From assembly GCA_017558165.1 (NCBI GenBank), contig JAFYWE010000239.1, positions 1 through 9,548 of the forward strand: a DNA stretch of 9,548 nucleotides. The letters run 5' to 3'. This document shows, piece after piece, positions 1-6,178 of this stretch. This DNA comes from Bacteroidaceae bacterium (lineage in GTDB: Bacteria > Bacteroidota > Bacteroidia > Bacteroidales > Bacteroidaceae). The translations under genes and the position numbers were made by a program. Every line of letters starts with the position of its first letter. Positions within the stretch are counted from its first letter, which is position 1. The notes under the pieces are model-generated. The model saw nothing but the letters and a program-made list of their open reading frames with translations, had not been told where the DNA came from and made no database searches.

Positions 1-80
1 AAAGTTTTTCTTATACTATAAGTCGCTGTTTCGTTGTTTTTTATATTCAAAAATGTCTGTTTTCTTCTTTTTCTCGGTTA

Positions 81-94
81 CGTAGCCCGCTACG
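81..94. repeat. GC-rich short palindrome
   Basis: CGTAGC, two bases, then GCTACG form a perfect 6-bp inverted repeat inside an AT-rich intergenic region. A second pairing, GTAG (82-85) with CTAC (99-102), is also possible. No second copy is seen in this window. It could be a member of a dispersed intergenic repeat or a protein-binding site; the sequence alone does not decide. Confidence 0.4.
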
Positions 95-121
95 CGCCCT
101 ACAAAAAATAATAAAACACCC

Positions 122-129
122 TATTTTTG
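122..129 (+). promoter_or_regulatory. Weak -7-like element (TATTTTTG)
   Basis: The bases match the Bacteroidota -7 consensus TAnnTTTG. No TTTG-like -33 element is found about 19-21 bases upstream, and the region is T-rich, so a chance match is quite possible. If active it would start a transcript near 135 that meets the hairpin at 210-248. Confidence 0.2.
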
Positions 130-209
130 CTCTATAAAAACTTAACGATATAAATTTAAACAGCTTCTAAGAATACATGTCAGACACAGTTCTGCACACC
201 ATTTCTTTC

Positions 210-248
210 AAAAAATATGCAACGACACAGAATCGTTGCATATTTTTT
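210..248 (+). terminator. Hairpin with A and T tracts, likely rho-independent terminator
   Basis: Bases 210-225 and 233-248 are perfectly complementary (16 bp) around a 7-base loop. The left arm begins with six A and the right arm ends with six T, so the structure could terminate transcription on either strand. The core of the stem is TATGCAACGA. It lies about 100 bases before argR, so it could end the transcript of an upstream gene, end a short leader RNA, or serve as a symmetrical protein-binding site. Its arms contain the 10-mer AAATATGCAA, which recurs just before the argR start codon. Confidence 0.55.
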
Positions 249-311
249 ACTTTTTTCATCTAAATTCCGCAAAAAGTTATAATAATGCAAGGATATTCGT
301 TTAAATATACC

Positions 312-319
312 TACTTTTG
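312..319 (+). promoter_or_regulatory. argR promoter -7 element (TACTTTTG)
   Basis: An exact match to the Bacteroidota sigma-A -7 consensus TAnnTTTG, followed by CAACC. It lies 26 bases before the argR start codon, giving a predicted leader of about 20 bases. No clear TTTG -33 element is found at the usual distance, which may mean a weak or activated promoter. Confidence 0.55.
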
Positions 320-326
320 CAACCTC

Positions 327-344
327 AAAGAATAAATATGCAAT
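327..344 (+). promoter_or_regulatory. Candidate ArgR operator (ARG box)
   Basis: The 18 bases at 327-344 match 15 of 18 positions of the Bacillus subtilis ARG box consensus as I recall it (CATGAATAAAAATKCAAK). The site lies just downstream of the -7 element, over the expected transcription start, and ends one base before the argR start codon. A repressor bound here would block initiation, which fits autoregulation of the arg operon. The region is AT-rich, so chance similarity is not excluded, and the Bacteroidota ArgR may prefer another sequence. Confidence 0.4.
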
Positions 345-345
345 T

Positions 346-828
346 ATGAAGGTAAAAAATTCACGTCTTGACGCCATACGCCTGATTTTGTCAACCCAGG
401 AGATAGGCAGCCAGGAAGAGCTTTTGAGCGAACTTGCAAAGGAGGGCTTCAAGCTCACACAGGCAACGCTGTCGCGCGACCTGCACCAGCTGCGCGTGGT
501 AAAGACCGTAGGCGTACAGGGCCGATACAGATATGTGCTTACCCGTCCGCAACAGTACCGCCACGAAGGAGAGCACGGCGAGACACGCCCGGCAGCCGTA
601 CAGCAGGAGACAAACGGTTATCTGTCAATAAAGTTCTCGGGCAACATCGCCGTCATACACACCAAGCCAAGCTACGCGAGTACGCTTGCATACCACATAG
701 ACAACTATGACCTTCCTGAGATCATCGGCACAATAGCCGGCGATGACACAGTGATGCTTATCATTGCCGAGAATACGACACACACAGCTGTGCTGAGAGC
801 CTTGAGAACCATTATACCTAATATCTGA
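346..828 (+). CDS. argR: Arginine repressor ArgR
   Basis: Arginine-responsive transcription regulator; the family forms hexamers that bind ARG boxes when arginine is present. At 160 residues it has the usual family length. The N-terminal winged helix-turn-helix (about residues 1-70) contains SQEELL and TQATLSRDL (residues 38-46), the recognition-helix signature. The C-terminal arginine-binding and oligomerisation domain (about 90-160) contains GTIAGDDT (128-135), whose two aspartates contact arginine in known ArgR proteins. The usual TxPG motif reads TKPS here (106-109). The ATG at 346 is the only start that keeps the full DNA-binding domain, and it lies just after a -7 promoter element and a candidate operator. 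It is the first gene of the arg operon, 12 bases ahead of the GNAT gene, so it probably represses its own operon. Confidence 0.95.
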   Translation: MKVKNSRLDAIRLILSTQEIGSQEELLSELAKEGFKLTQATLSRDLHQLRVVKTVGVQGRYRYVLTRPQQYRHEGEHGETRPAAVQQETNGYLSIKFSGNIAVIHTKPSYASTLAYHIDNYDLPEIIGTIAGDDTVMLIIAENTTHTAVLRALRTIIPNI

Positions 829-840
829 AAAAAGTAGAAG

Positions 841-1404
841 ATGATTGAAGAGATTGAATACAACGACGGAATTGAGGTCATCATCGCGAATGCCTCACAC
901 GAGAAGTATGTCGACGAGATACTCGAAACAATAAGCGCTGCGGCAAAGGTACGCGGTACCGGTATCGCAAAGCGCACCCACGAGTATGTGGCACAGAAGA
1001 TGAAAGAGGGCAAGGCCATCATTGCGCTAGCCGGAGAGGAATTTGCAGGATTCTGCTACATCGAAAGCTGGGGCAACAAGCAGTATGTCGCCAACTCAGG
1101 ACTTATCGTAAGGGAGAAGTTCCGCGGTCATGGTCTTGCACGCCGCATCAAGCAGAGGGCGTTCAAGCTGTCACGCGAGATGTGGCCCGATGCGAAGCTG
1201 TTCGGACTCACCAGTGGCGGAGCCGTAATGAAGATCAACACCGAGCTGGGCTACGTTCCCGTGCCGTTCTCGGAGCTTACCGATGACGAGGCATTCTGGA
1301 AGGGTTGCCAGGGTTGTGTGAACCACGACGTGCTCATGCGCACCGACAGACGCTACTGCATCTGTACTGCAATGCTTTATGACCCTGCAAAGCAGAAGAA
1401 ATGA
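841..1404 (+). CDS. GNAT acyltransferase, probable N-succinylglutamate/N-acetylglutamate synthase
   Basis: Seen: a 187-residue GNAT-fold protein with the acyl-CoA-binding motif A around residues 90-103 (VREKFRGHGLAR, with RGHGLA at 95-100) and a cysteine-rich tail with C156-x2-C159 and C173-x-C175. Known: in Bacteroides thetaiotaomicron a GNAT gene sits at the same place between argR and argG, and I recall genetic evidence that it makes N-succinylglutamate, since these bacteria use succinylated arginine intermediates. Inferred: this protein does the first step of arginine synthesis, replacing classical ArgA or ArgJ. It has no amino-acid-kinase domain, unlike E. coli ArgA. The acyl donor (succinyl-CoA or acetyl-CoA) cannot be read from the sequence. 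It lies 12 bases after argR and 38 before argG, clearly in the same operon. Confidence 0.8.
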   Translation: MIEEIEYNDGIEVIIANASHEKYVDEILETISAAAKVRGTGIAKRTHEYVAQKMKEGKAIIALAGEEFAGFCYIESWGNKQYVANSGLIVREKFRGHGLARRIKQRAFKLSREMWPDAKLFGLTSGGAVMKINTELGYVPVPFSELTDDEAFWKGCQGCVNHDVLMRTDRRYCICTAMLYDPAKQKK

Positions 1405-1425
1405 CGATAAATGATAATAATTGAT

Positions 1426-1433
1426 TATATTTG
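1426..1433 (+). promoter_or_regulatory. Internal promoter -7 element before argG (TATATTTG)
   Basis: An exact match to TAnnTTTG in the 38-base gap between the GNAT gene and argG, followed by CAAC exactly as at the argR promoter. The predicted start would lie only a few bases before the argG ATG at 1443, giving a nearly leaderless mRNA. No good -33 element is visible. Just upstream, ATAAT and ATTAT form a small inverted repeat that could be an operator half-pair. Confidence 0.4.
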
Positions 1434-1442
1434 CAACATAAT

Positions 1443-2645
1443 ATGGAAAAGAAGAAAGTTGTTGTAGCATTCAGCGGTGGACTCGACACATCATTCACCG
1501 TAATGTACCTGGCCAAGGAGAAAGGCTATGAGGTATACGCGGCGTGTGCCAATACCGGCGGTTTCAGCCCCGAGCAGTTGAAGCAGAACGAGGAGAACGC
1601 CTACAAGCTGGGTGCAAAGGAGTACGTCACACTTGACGTCACAAGAGAGTATTATGACAAGAGTCTCAGATATATGATCTATGGTAATGTACTGCGCAAC
1701 GGTACATACCCCATCTCTGTTTCATCGGAGAGAATATTCCAGGCGCTTGCCATCGCACGTTACGCCAACGAGATCGGTGCCGACGCTATCGCGCACGGTT
1801 CTACTGGTGCCGGCAATGACCAGATCCGTTTTGACATGACATTCCTGGTGTGCGCACCTGGCGTTGAGATCATCACGCTTACACGCGACATGACGCTCAC
1901 ACGCGAGTTTGAGGTCAACTACCTTAACGAGCACGGTTTCAAGGCCGACTTCGCAAAGCTCAAGTACTCATACAACGTAGGTCTTTGGGGAACATCAATC
2001 TGCGGTGGCGAGATTCTTGACTCAAAGCAGGGTTTGCCCGACAGCGCTTACCTGAAGCAGGTTGAGAAGGAGGGCGAGGAGGAGCTTCACCTCACATTCG
2101 AGAACGGCGAGCTCAAGGCCGTGAACGGCGAAAATTTCGACGACCCCATCAAGGCCATTCAGAAGGTCGAGGAGATTGGTGCCCCATACGGCATCGGACG
2201 CGACATGCACGTCGGTGACACAATCATCGGCATCAAGGGACGCGTGGGCTTCGAGGCCGCCGCACCTATGCTCATCATCGCCGCACACAAGTTCCTCGAG
2301 AAGTACACATTGAGCAAGTGGCAGCAGTACTGGAAGGATCAGGTTGCCAACTGGTACGGCATGTTCCTCCACGAGAGCCAGTATCTTGAGCCTGTGATGC
2401 GTGACATCGAGGCGATGCTCGAGAGTTCACAGCGCAACGTTACAGGTACAGCCATACTCAAGCTCATGCCAAAGCATTTCGAGACTGTAGGTGTTGACTC
2501 ACCTAACGACCTTGTGAAGAACAAGCTCGGCGAGTATGGCGAGGTACAGAAGGGCTGGACAGCAGAGGACGCAAAGGGCTTCATCAAGGTTACATCTACC
2601 CCATTGCGCGCATACTACGCAAGCCACCCCGACGAGAAGATATAA
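1443..2645 (+). CDS. argG: Argininosuccinate synthase
   Basis: Joins citrulline and aspartate with ATP to give argininosuccinate, the second-last step of arginine synthesis, in the cytoplasm. The protein of 400 residues has the usual family length. The ATP-binding P-loop AFSGGLDTS is at residues 9-17; the citrulline/aspartate-site region includes HGSTGAGNDQIRF (118-130) and SYNVGLWGTSICGGE (176-190). In many ArgG proteins the first of these reads TGKGND, so alanine replaces the usual lysine at residue 123; I believe this is shared by relatives in Bacteroides. The ATG at 1443 is chosen over an in-frame TTG at 1431 because the TTG overlaps the -7 element and the ATG gives the normal N-terminus MEKKKVVVAFSGG. 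It may be transcribed both from the argR promoter and from the internal promoter; argC follows after 14 bases. Confidence 0.97.
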   Translation: MEKKKVVVAFSGGLDTSFTVMYLAKEKGYEVYAACANTGGFSPEQLKQNEENAYKLGAKEYVTLDVTREYYDKSLRYMIYGNVLRNGTYPISVSSERIFQALAIARYANEIGADAIAHGSTGAGNDQIRFDMTFLVCAPGVEIITLTRDMTLTREFEVNYLNEHGFKADFAKLKYSYNVGLWGTSICGGEILDSKQGLPDSAYLKQVEKEGEEELHLTFENGELKAVNGENFDDPIKAIQKVEEIGAPYGIGRDMHVGDTIIGIKGRVGFEAAAPMLIIAAHKFLEKYTLSKWQQYWKDQVANWYGMFLHESQYLEPVMRDIEAMLESSQRNVTGTAILKLMPKHFETVGVDSPNDLVKNKLGEYGEVQKGWTAEDAKGFIKVTSTPLRAYYASHPDEKI

Positions 2646-2659
2646 TTTTAAAATAAAAT

Positions 2660-3628
2660 ATGATACGAGTAGGAATTATTGGAGGTGCAGGCTACACGGC
2701 GGGAGAACTTATCCGCCTGTTGCTCATACACCCCGAAGTTGAGATAAAGTTCATTCACAGCACCAGCAATGCCGGTAATCCAGTGACAGACGTACACGCA
2801 GGATTGCACGGCGAGACAGACCTTGTATTCACCGACGAGATGCCGTTCGAGGAGATAGACCTCCTCTTCTTCTGCACCGCGCACGGCGACACACGCAAGT
2901 TCCTTGACAGCCATGACCTGCCTGAGGAACTCAAGGTCATTGACCTCTCCATGGATTACCGCATAAAGAGCAACGACCACGATTTCATCTACGGTTTGCC
3001 CGAGCTGAACCGCCGCAACACATGCAAGAGCCGTTACGTAGCCAATCCAGGCTGTTTCGCGACCTGCATTGAGCTTGGACTCCTGCCATTGGCAAAGGAA
3101 CACCTTCTCAAGGGCGACATCTCGGTTAACGCCATCACAGGTAGCACCGGTGCCGGCGTGAAGCCACAGACAACCACACACTTCAGCTGGAGAAACGATA
3201 ACATAAGCATCTACAAGCCATTCGAGCACCAGCATCTGCCCGAGATTCTGCAGAGCGTTAAGCAGCTGCAGCCCGACTATGACGGCGAGATCGATTTCAT
3301 CCCTTACCGTGGTGGATTCGCACGTGGAATATTCGCGACAATAGTAGTGAAGTGCGACCTCGACATCGAGACACTCTACAAGCTCTATGAGAGCTACTAC
3401 GACCGTGACTCTTTCACACACATCGTGAACACGCCTCTTGACCTCAAGCAGGTAATCAACACCAACAAGTGTCTTATCCACCTTGAGAAACACGGCAACA
3501 AGCTGCTTATAACCTCAATCATCGACAACCTGCTCAAGGGTGCCAGCGGCCAGGCCATACACAACATGAACCTGCTCTTCGGCCTTGCCGAGACAGTTGG
3601 CCTGCAGTTGAAGCCATCGGCATTCTGA
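2660..3628 (+). CDS. argC: N-acyl-gamma-glutamyl-phosphate reductase
   Basis: NADPH-dependent reduction of N-acetyl- or N-succinylglutamyl phosphate to the semialdehyde, the third step of arginine synthesis. The 322-residue protein has the NADP-binding loop GGAGYTAGEL (8-17), the DLSMDYR segment (95-101), and the catalytic cysteine at 132 in NPGCFAT (129-135). GSTGAGVKP (161-169) and the Y-x4-H-x-H-x2-E segment (185-195) supply substrate-binding residues and the likely catalytic histidine. All key residues are present. The start has an A-rich 14-base spacer after argG and no Shine-Dalgarno site, which is normal for this phylum. argD follows after 17 bases. If the pathway runs on succinylated intermediates, as in Bacteroides, the substrate is N-succinylglutamyl phosphate; the sequence does not show which. 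Confidence 0.96.
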   Translation: MIRVGIIGGAGYTAGELIRLLLIHPEVEIKFIHSTSNAGNPVTDVHAGLHGETDLVFTDEMPFEEIDLLFFCTAHGDTRKFLDSHDLPEELKVIDLSMDYRIKSNDHDFIYGLPELNRRNTCKSRYVANPGCFATCIELGLLPLAKEHLLKGDISVNAITGSTGAGVKPQTTTHFSWRNDNISIYKPFEHQHLPEILQSVKQLQPDYDGEIDFIPYRGGFARGIFATIVVKCDLDIETLYKLYESYYDRDSFTHIVNTPLDLKQVINTNKCLIHLEKHGNKLLITSIIDNLLKGASGQAIHNMNLLFGLAETVGLQLKPSAF

Positions 3629-3645
3629 TAAAAAAGGAAAAGAGA

Positions 3646-4770
3646 ATGAAGCTATACGATGTATATCCGCTCTTCGACGTCAACATCGTCAAGGGCGAGG
3701 GTTGCAAGGTGTGGGACGACAAGGGAACCGAGTACCTTGACCTTTACGGCGGACACGCCGTGATATCGATTGGACACGCGCACCCAAAGTATGTAGAGAA
3801 GATAAGCAACCAGGTTGCCACTTTGGGTTTTTACTCGAATTCGGTAATCAACACCCTGCAGCAGAATGTGGCAGAGCAGTTGGGACGCATAAGCGGATAC
3901 GAGGACTATAACCTGTTCTTCATCAACTCGGGAGCCGAGGCCAACGAGAATGCACTGAAGCTGTCATCGTTCAAGAACGGCAAGAAGCGTGTAATCGCAT
4001 TCAAGAAGGCGTTCCACGGACGCACATCGCTTGCAGTGGAGATTACGGACAACCCCAAGATCATTGCACCTATCAATGCTAACGGGCACACCACATACCT
4101 GCAGCTCGGTGACATTGAGGGCGTACGCGCCGAGATTGAGAAAGGCGACGTGACAGCAGTCATCATAGAAGGCATACAGGGCGTTGGAGGAGTAGTAATC
4201 CCCGACAGCGAGTTCCTGCAACAGCTACAAGAGATTTGTAACGCAACGGATACCACACTCATCCTTGATGAGATACAGAGCGGTTGCGGACGCAGCGGAA
4301 AGTTCTTCGCGCACCAATGGGCTGGAATCAAGCCGGACATCATCACACAGGCCAAGGGAATAGGCAACGGCTTCCCCATCGGTGTGGTGCTCATCAGCCC
4401 TAAGTTCCAGGCCGTATACGGCGAGCTCGGCACAACATTCGGAGGCAACCACCTCGCTTGTGTGGCTGCAGCGGCTGTACTTGAGGTTATGGAGGAGGAG
4501 AACCTGCTCGAGAACGTGAACCGCGTGGGAGAATACCTGATGGAAGAGCTCAATAAGATTGACGGCATAAAGGAGGTTCGCGGACGCGGACTCATGATCG
4601 GCATCGAGTTCGAGGAGCCAATCAAGGAGATTCGCCGCAGATTGCTCTTCGAGGAGCATGTCTTCACCGGCGTAAGCGGTACGAATGTCATCCGCCTTTT
4701 GCCACCGCTCACGCTTACAATGGAGCAGGCAAGCGACTTCATGGAACGTTTCAAGAGGGTTCTTGGATAA
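3646..4770 (+). CDS. argD: N-acylornithine aminotransferase (acetyl- or succinylornithine)
   Basis: Class III PLP-dependent aminotransferase that converts the N-acylglutamate semialdehyde to N-acylornithine with glutamate as amino donor. The 374 residues match the family. Visible motifs: NSGAEANE (94-101) for cofactor phosphate binding, FHGRT (123-127), LDEIQSGCGRSG (207-218) with D208 and Q211 contacting PLP, the Schiff-base lysine K237 in ITQAKGIGNGFP, and GTTFGGNHLA (262-271). Substrate is probably N-succinylornithine if the Bacteroides-type pathway applies. The start at 3646 has a purine-rich AAGGAAAAGAGA just upstream, one of the few Shine-Dalgarno-like sites in the window. It is the last gene of this operon: 20 bases later comes a perfect terminator hairpin, and the proC gene I would expect next from Bacteroides is absent. 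Confidence 0.95.
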   Translation: MKLYDVYPLFDVNIVKGEGCKVWDDKGTEYLDLYGGHAVISIGHAHPKYVEKISNQVATLGFYSNSVINTLQQNVAEQLGRISGYEDYNLFFINSGAEANENALKLSSFKNGKKRVIAFKKAFHGRTSLAVEITDNPKIIAPINANGHTTYLQLGDIEGVRAEIEKGDVTAVIIEGIQGVGGVVIPDSEFLQQLQEICNATDTTLILDEIQSGCGRSGKFFAHQWAGIKPDIITQAKGIGNGFPIGVVLISPKFQAVYGELGTTFGGNHLACVAAAAVLEVMEEENLLENVNRVGEYLMEELNKIDGIKEVRGRGLMIGIEFEEPIKEIRRRLLFEEHVFTGVSGTNVIRLLPPLTLTMEQASDFMERFKRVLG

Positions 4771-4789
4771 GTAGACACACCACATGACA

Positions 4790-4829
4790 TAAACAATAAT
4801 GGCGACCGTTTGGTCGCCATTATTGTTTA
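4790..4829. terminator. Bidirectional rho-independent terminator between convergent operons
   Basis: Bases 4790-4807 and 4812-4829 are perfectly complementary (18 bp) around the loop GTTT. The inner seven pairs (GGCGACC with GGTCGCC) are GC-rich and the outer part is AT-rich, with A-rich left and T-rich right ends. It lies 20 bases after the argD stop and about 30 bases from the stop of the convergent EnvC-like gene, so it can end both transcripts. Confidence 0.9.
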
Positions 4830-4857
4830 ATATTTATCCGATAGTTCCCCGGAGCAT

Positions 4858-6150
4858 TTACAGTTTCAACCATTCAGCCGGATTTAGTGTCTGTTTCTCC
4901 TTGCGCAACTGGAACTGCATTCTTGGAGTACCGGACTTGGCATCGATTCCAATGTCACCGATTACCTCGCCGGCCTTGACCTTCTCTCCACCGCTGACGC
5001 GCATATTCACGATGTTACAGTATACCGATATATACTCACCATGACGTATTAGGACAAAATGGTAGTTTCCGTCATTCACTACAGCCGTGACACGACCGTC
5101 AAAGATACATCGTGCCTGGGCACCTTTACTACCCTCAAGAACCACACCCTTATTGTCTATCTGCACGTTACCCTTGCCCTCGATTACATTCTTGGTTCCA
5201 TACTCATCAACGACAAGATATGGCCCTGTAATGGGAACAGGCATCTTCTTCTTGTTCTTGAGGAAAGAACCGGTCATTTCGGCCACACCCGCATCATCAG
5301 TGAATGCAGAGCCCTTATTGGATGAGTTCTTGCTGCCAGAGCCGCTTCCCGACGCGGCATTCTTCTTTTTCGCGGCCTCCTCGGCACGTTTCTTAGCGGC
5401 GCGTTCCTCGGCCAAAACGCGTTCAATCTCGGCATCAATACGCTTGTTCAGCTTATTGAGTTCCTGCTGTTTTTTGTTTATCTCGGCCTTGACCTTGCTT
5501 GACTGCTTTTTCAGCTTATCAAGGATAGAACTCTGCTCCTTGCCCAACCTTGCAAGGTCGGCACTCACGGCCTCCTGCTCCTTCAAGGACTCATTCTTCA
5601 TCGCCAACACCGTTTCAAGCTCAGCCTTCTTACCTTCAAGGATTGCAATCTGCCCCTCAAGGCTCTCGGCCAGACGAGTGTGCGCATCCATATACTCATT
5701 AGTATAACGATAACGGCGTATCAGAGTCCTGAAATCCTCGGACTCCATAAGGAAATGCAGTTTATTGTTCGCCTTACTGTACTTGCGGGAACGGCGCAGA
5801 GCCTCGGCGTATTCTGCACGGGAACGAGCCACACGTTCCTCCTGCCTCTTAATATCAGCGTTTATCTGCCGTATATCCTTATCGAGAGCCCTGACCTCAT
5901 TCTTAAGCAGTGCAACAAGCACTTTCTGGTCCTTTATCTGCGACTCCACAATACGGAGATTACGCAACTGGGCGTTCACATCCTGCTCGGCGGAAAGAAG
6001 GATTTTCTTTTTCTGCTCAATCTCGCCACGGAGTGCAGCAGCCTGACTGCGCATGTTCTTTATAGCAGCCGACTGCGCCTGTACCTGCCCGACACCGAAG
6101 ATGCCGGCCAACAAGAGAATATATATTATTCGTATAATGTATTCTTTCAT
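4858..6150 (-). CDS. EnvC-like murein hydrolase activator, degenerate LytM/M23 protein
   Basis: A 430-residue exported protein. Layout: signal peptide (about 1-26, ending VQAQ), long charged coiled coil (about 27-262) with a Lys/Glu/Ala-rich end, Ser/Gly-rich linker (267-282), and a C-terminal LytM/M23-like domain (about 305-430). In active M23 enzymes zinc is bound by HxxxD and HxH motifs. Here the HLHFE-type segment reads PRMQFQLR (409-416), YAH is replaced by YCN (377-379), and no HxxxD is seen around 340-352, so it is very likely not a peptidase. This coiled-coil plus degenerate LytM plan is that of EnvC, which activates cell-wall amidases at the septum; the partner amidase is not in the window. 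It is the last gene of the dut operon, 28 bases after the DUF4292-like gene, and ends at the convergent terminator. The ATG at 6150 gives an intact signal peptide. Confidence 0.88.
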   Translation of the reverse strand: MKEYIIRIIYILLLAGIFGVGQVQAQSAAIKNMRSQAAALRGEIEQKKKILLSAEQDVNAQLRNLRIVESQIKDQKVLVALLKNEVRALDKDIRQINADIKRQEERVARSRAEYAEALRRSRKYSKANNKLHFLMESEDFRTLIRRYRYTNEYMDAHTRLAESLEGQIAILEGKKAELETVLAMKNESLKEQEAVSADLARLGKEQSSILDKLKKQSSKVKAEINKKQQELNKLNKRIDAEIERVLAEERAAKKRAEEAAKKKNAASGSGSGSKNSSNKGSAFTDDAGVAEMTGSFLKNKKKMPVPITGPYLVVDEYGTKNVIEGKGNVQIDNKGVVLEGSKGAQARCIFDGRVTAVVNDGNYHFVLIRHGEYISVYCNIVNMRVSGGEKVKAGEVIGDIGIDAKSGTPRMQFQLRKEKQTLNPAEWLKL

Positions 6151-6178
6151 AGCAAAAGATTTTCTTGCATTAAATCAA

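Larger units (their letters stand above)
1..345. other. Intergenic region upstream of argR
   Basis: No convincing gene is seen on either strand; the only reading frame of note runs antisense into argR and has no family features. The stretch is very AT-rich apart from a small GC island around 76-102. It contains a short palindrome (81-94), a weak -7-like element (122-129), a strong hairpin with flanking A and T tracts (210-248), a better -7 element (312-319) and a candidate ArgR operator (327-344). The gene to the left lies outside the window, so it is unknown whether part of this region is that gene's 3' end or promoter. Confidence 0.75.

Noticed and set aside
180..458. Small - strand frame across the argR start
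   Set aside because: Its first third is antisense to the ArgR DNA-binding domain and the rest runs through the promoter and hairpin; no family features.
1431..1442. In-frame TTG start for argG
   Set aside because: The TTG lies inside the -7 element; the ATG at 1443 gives the normal ArgG N-terminus.
2648..3493. Long open frame (281 codons) on the - strand opposite argC
   Set aside because: It lies entirely across argC, has no family features, and is explained by the codon use of argC, which has all its catalytic residues.
3906..4820. Long open frame (304 codons) on the - strand opposite argD
   Set aside because: Ser/Pro/Arg-rich translation with no recognisable domain; it covers argD and even runs into the terminator hairpin, so it is a shadow.
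5087..5707. Open frame (206 codons) on the + strand opposite the EnvC-like gene
   Set aside because: Its Ser/Phe/Leu-rich product is the mirror of the Lys/Glu/Ala coiled coil on the other strand.
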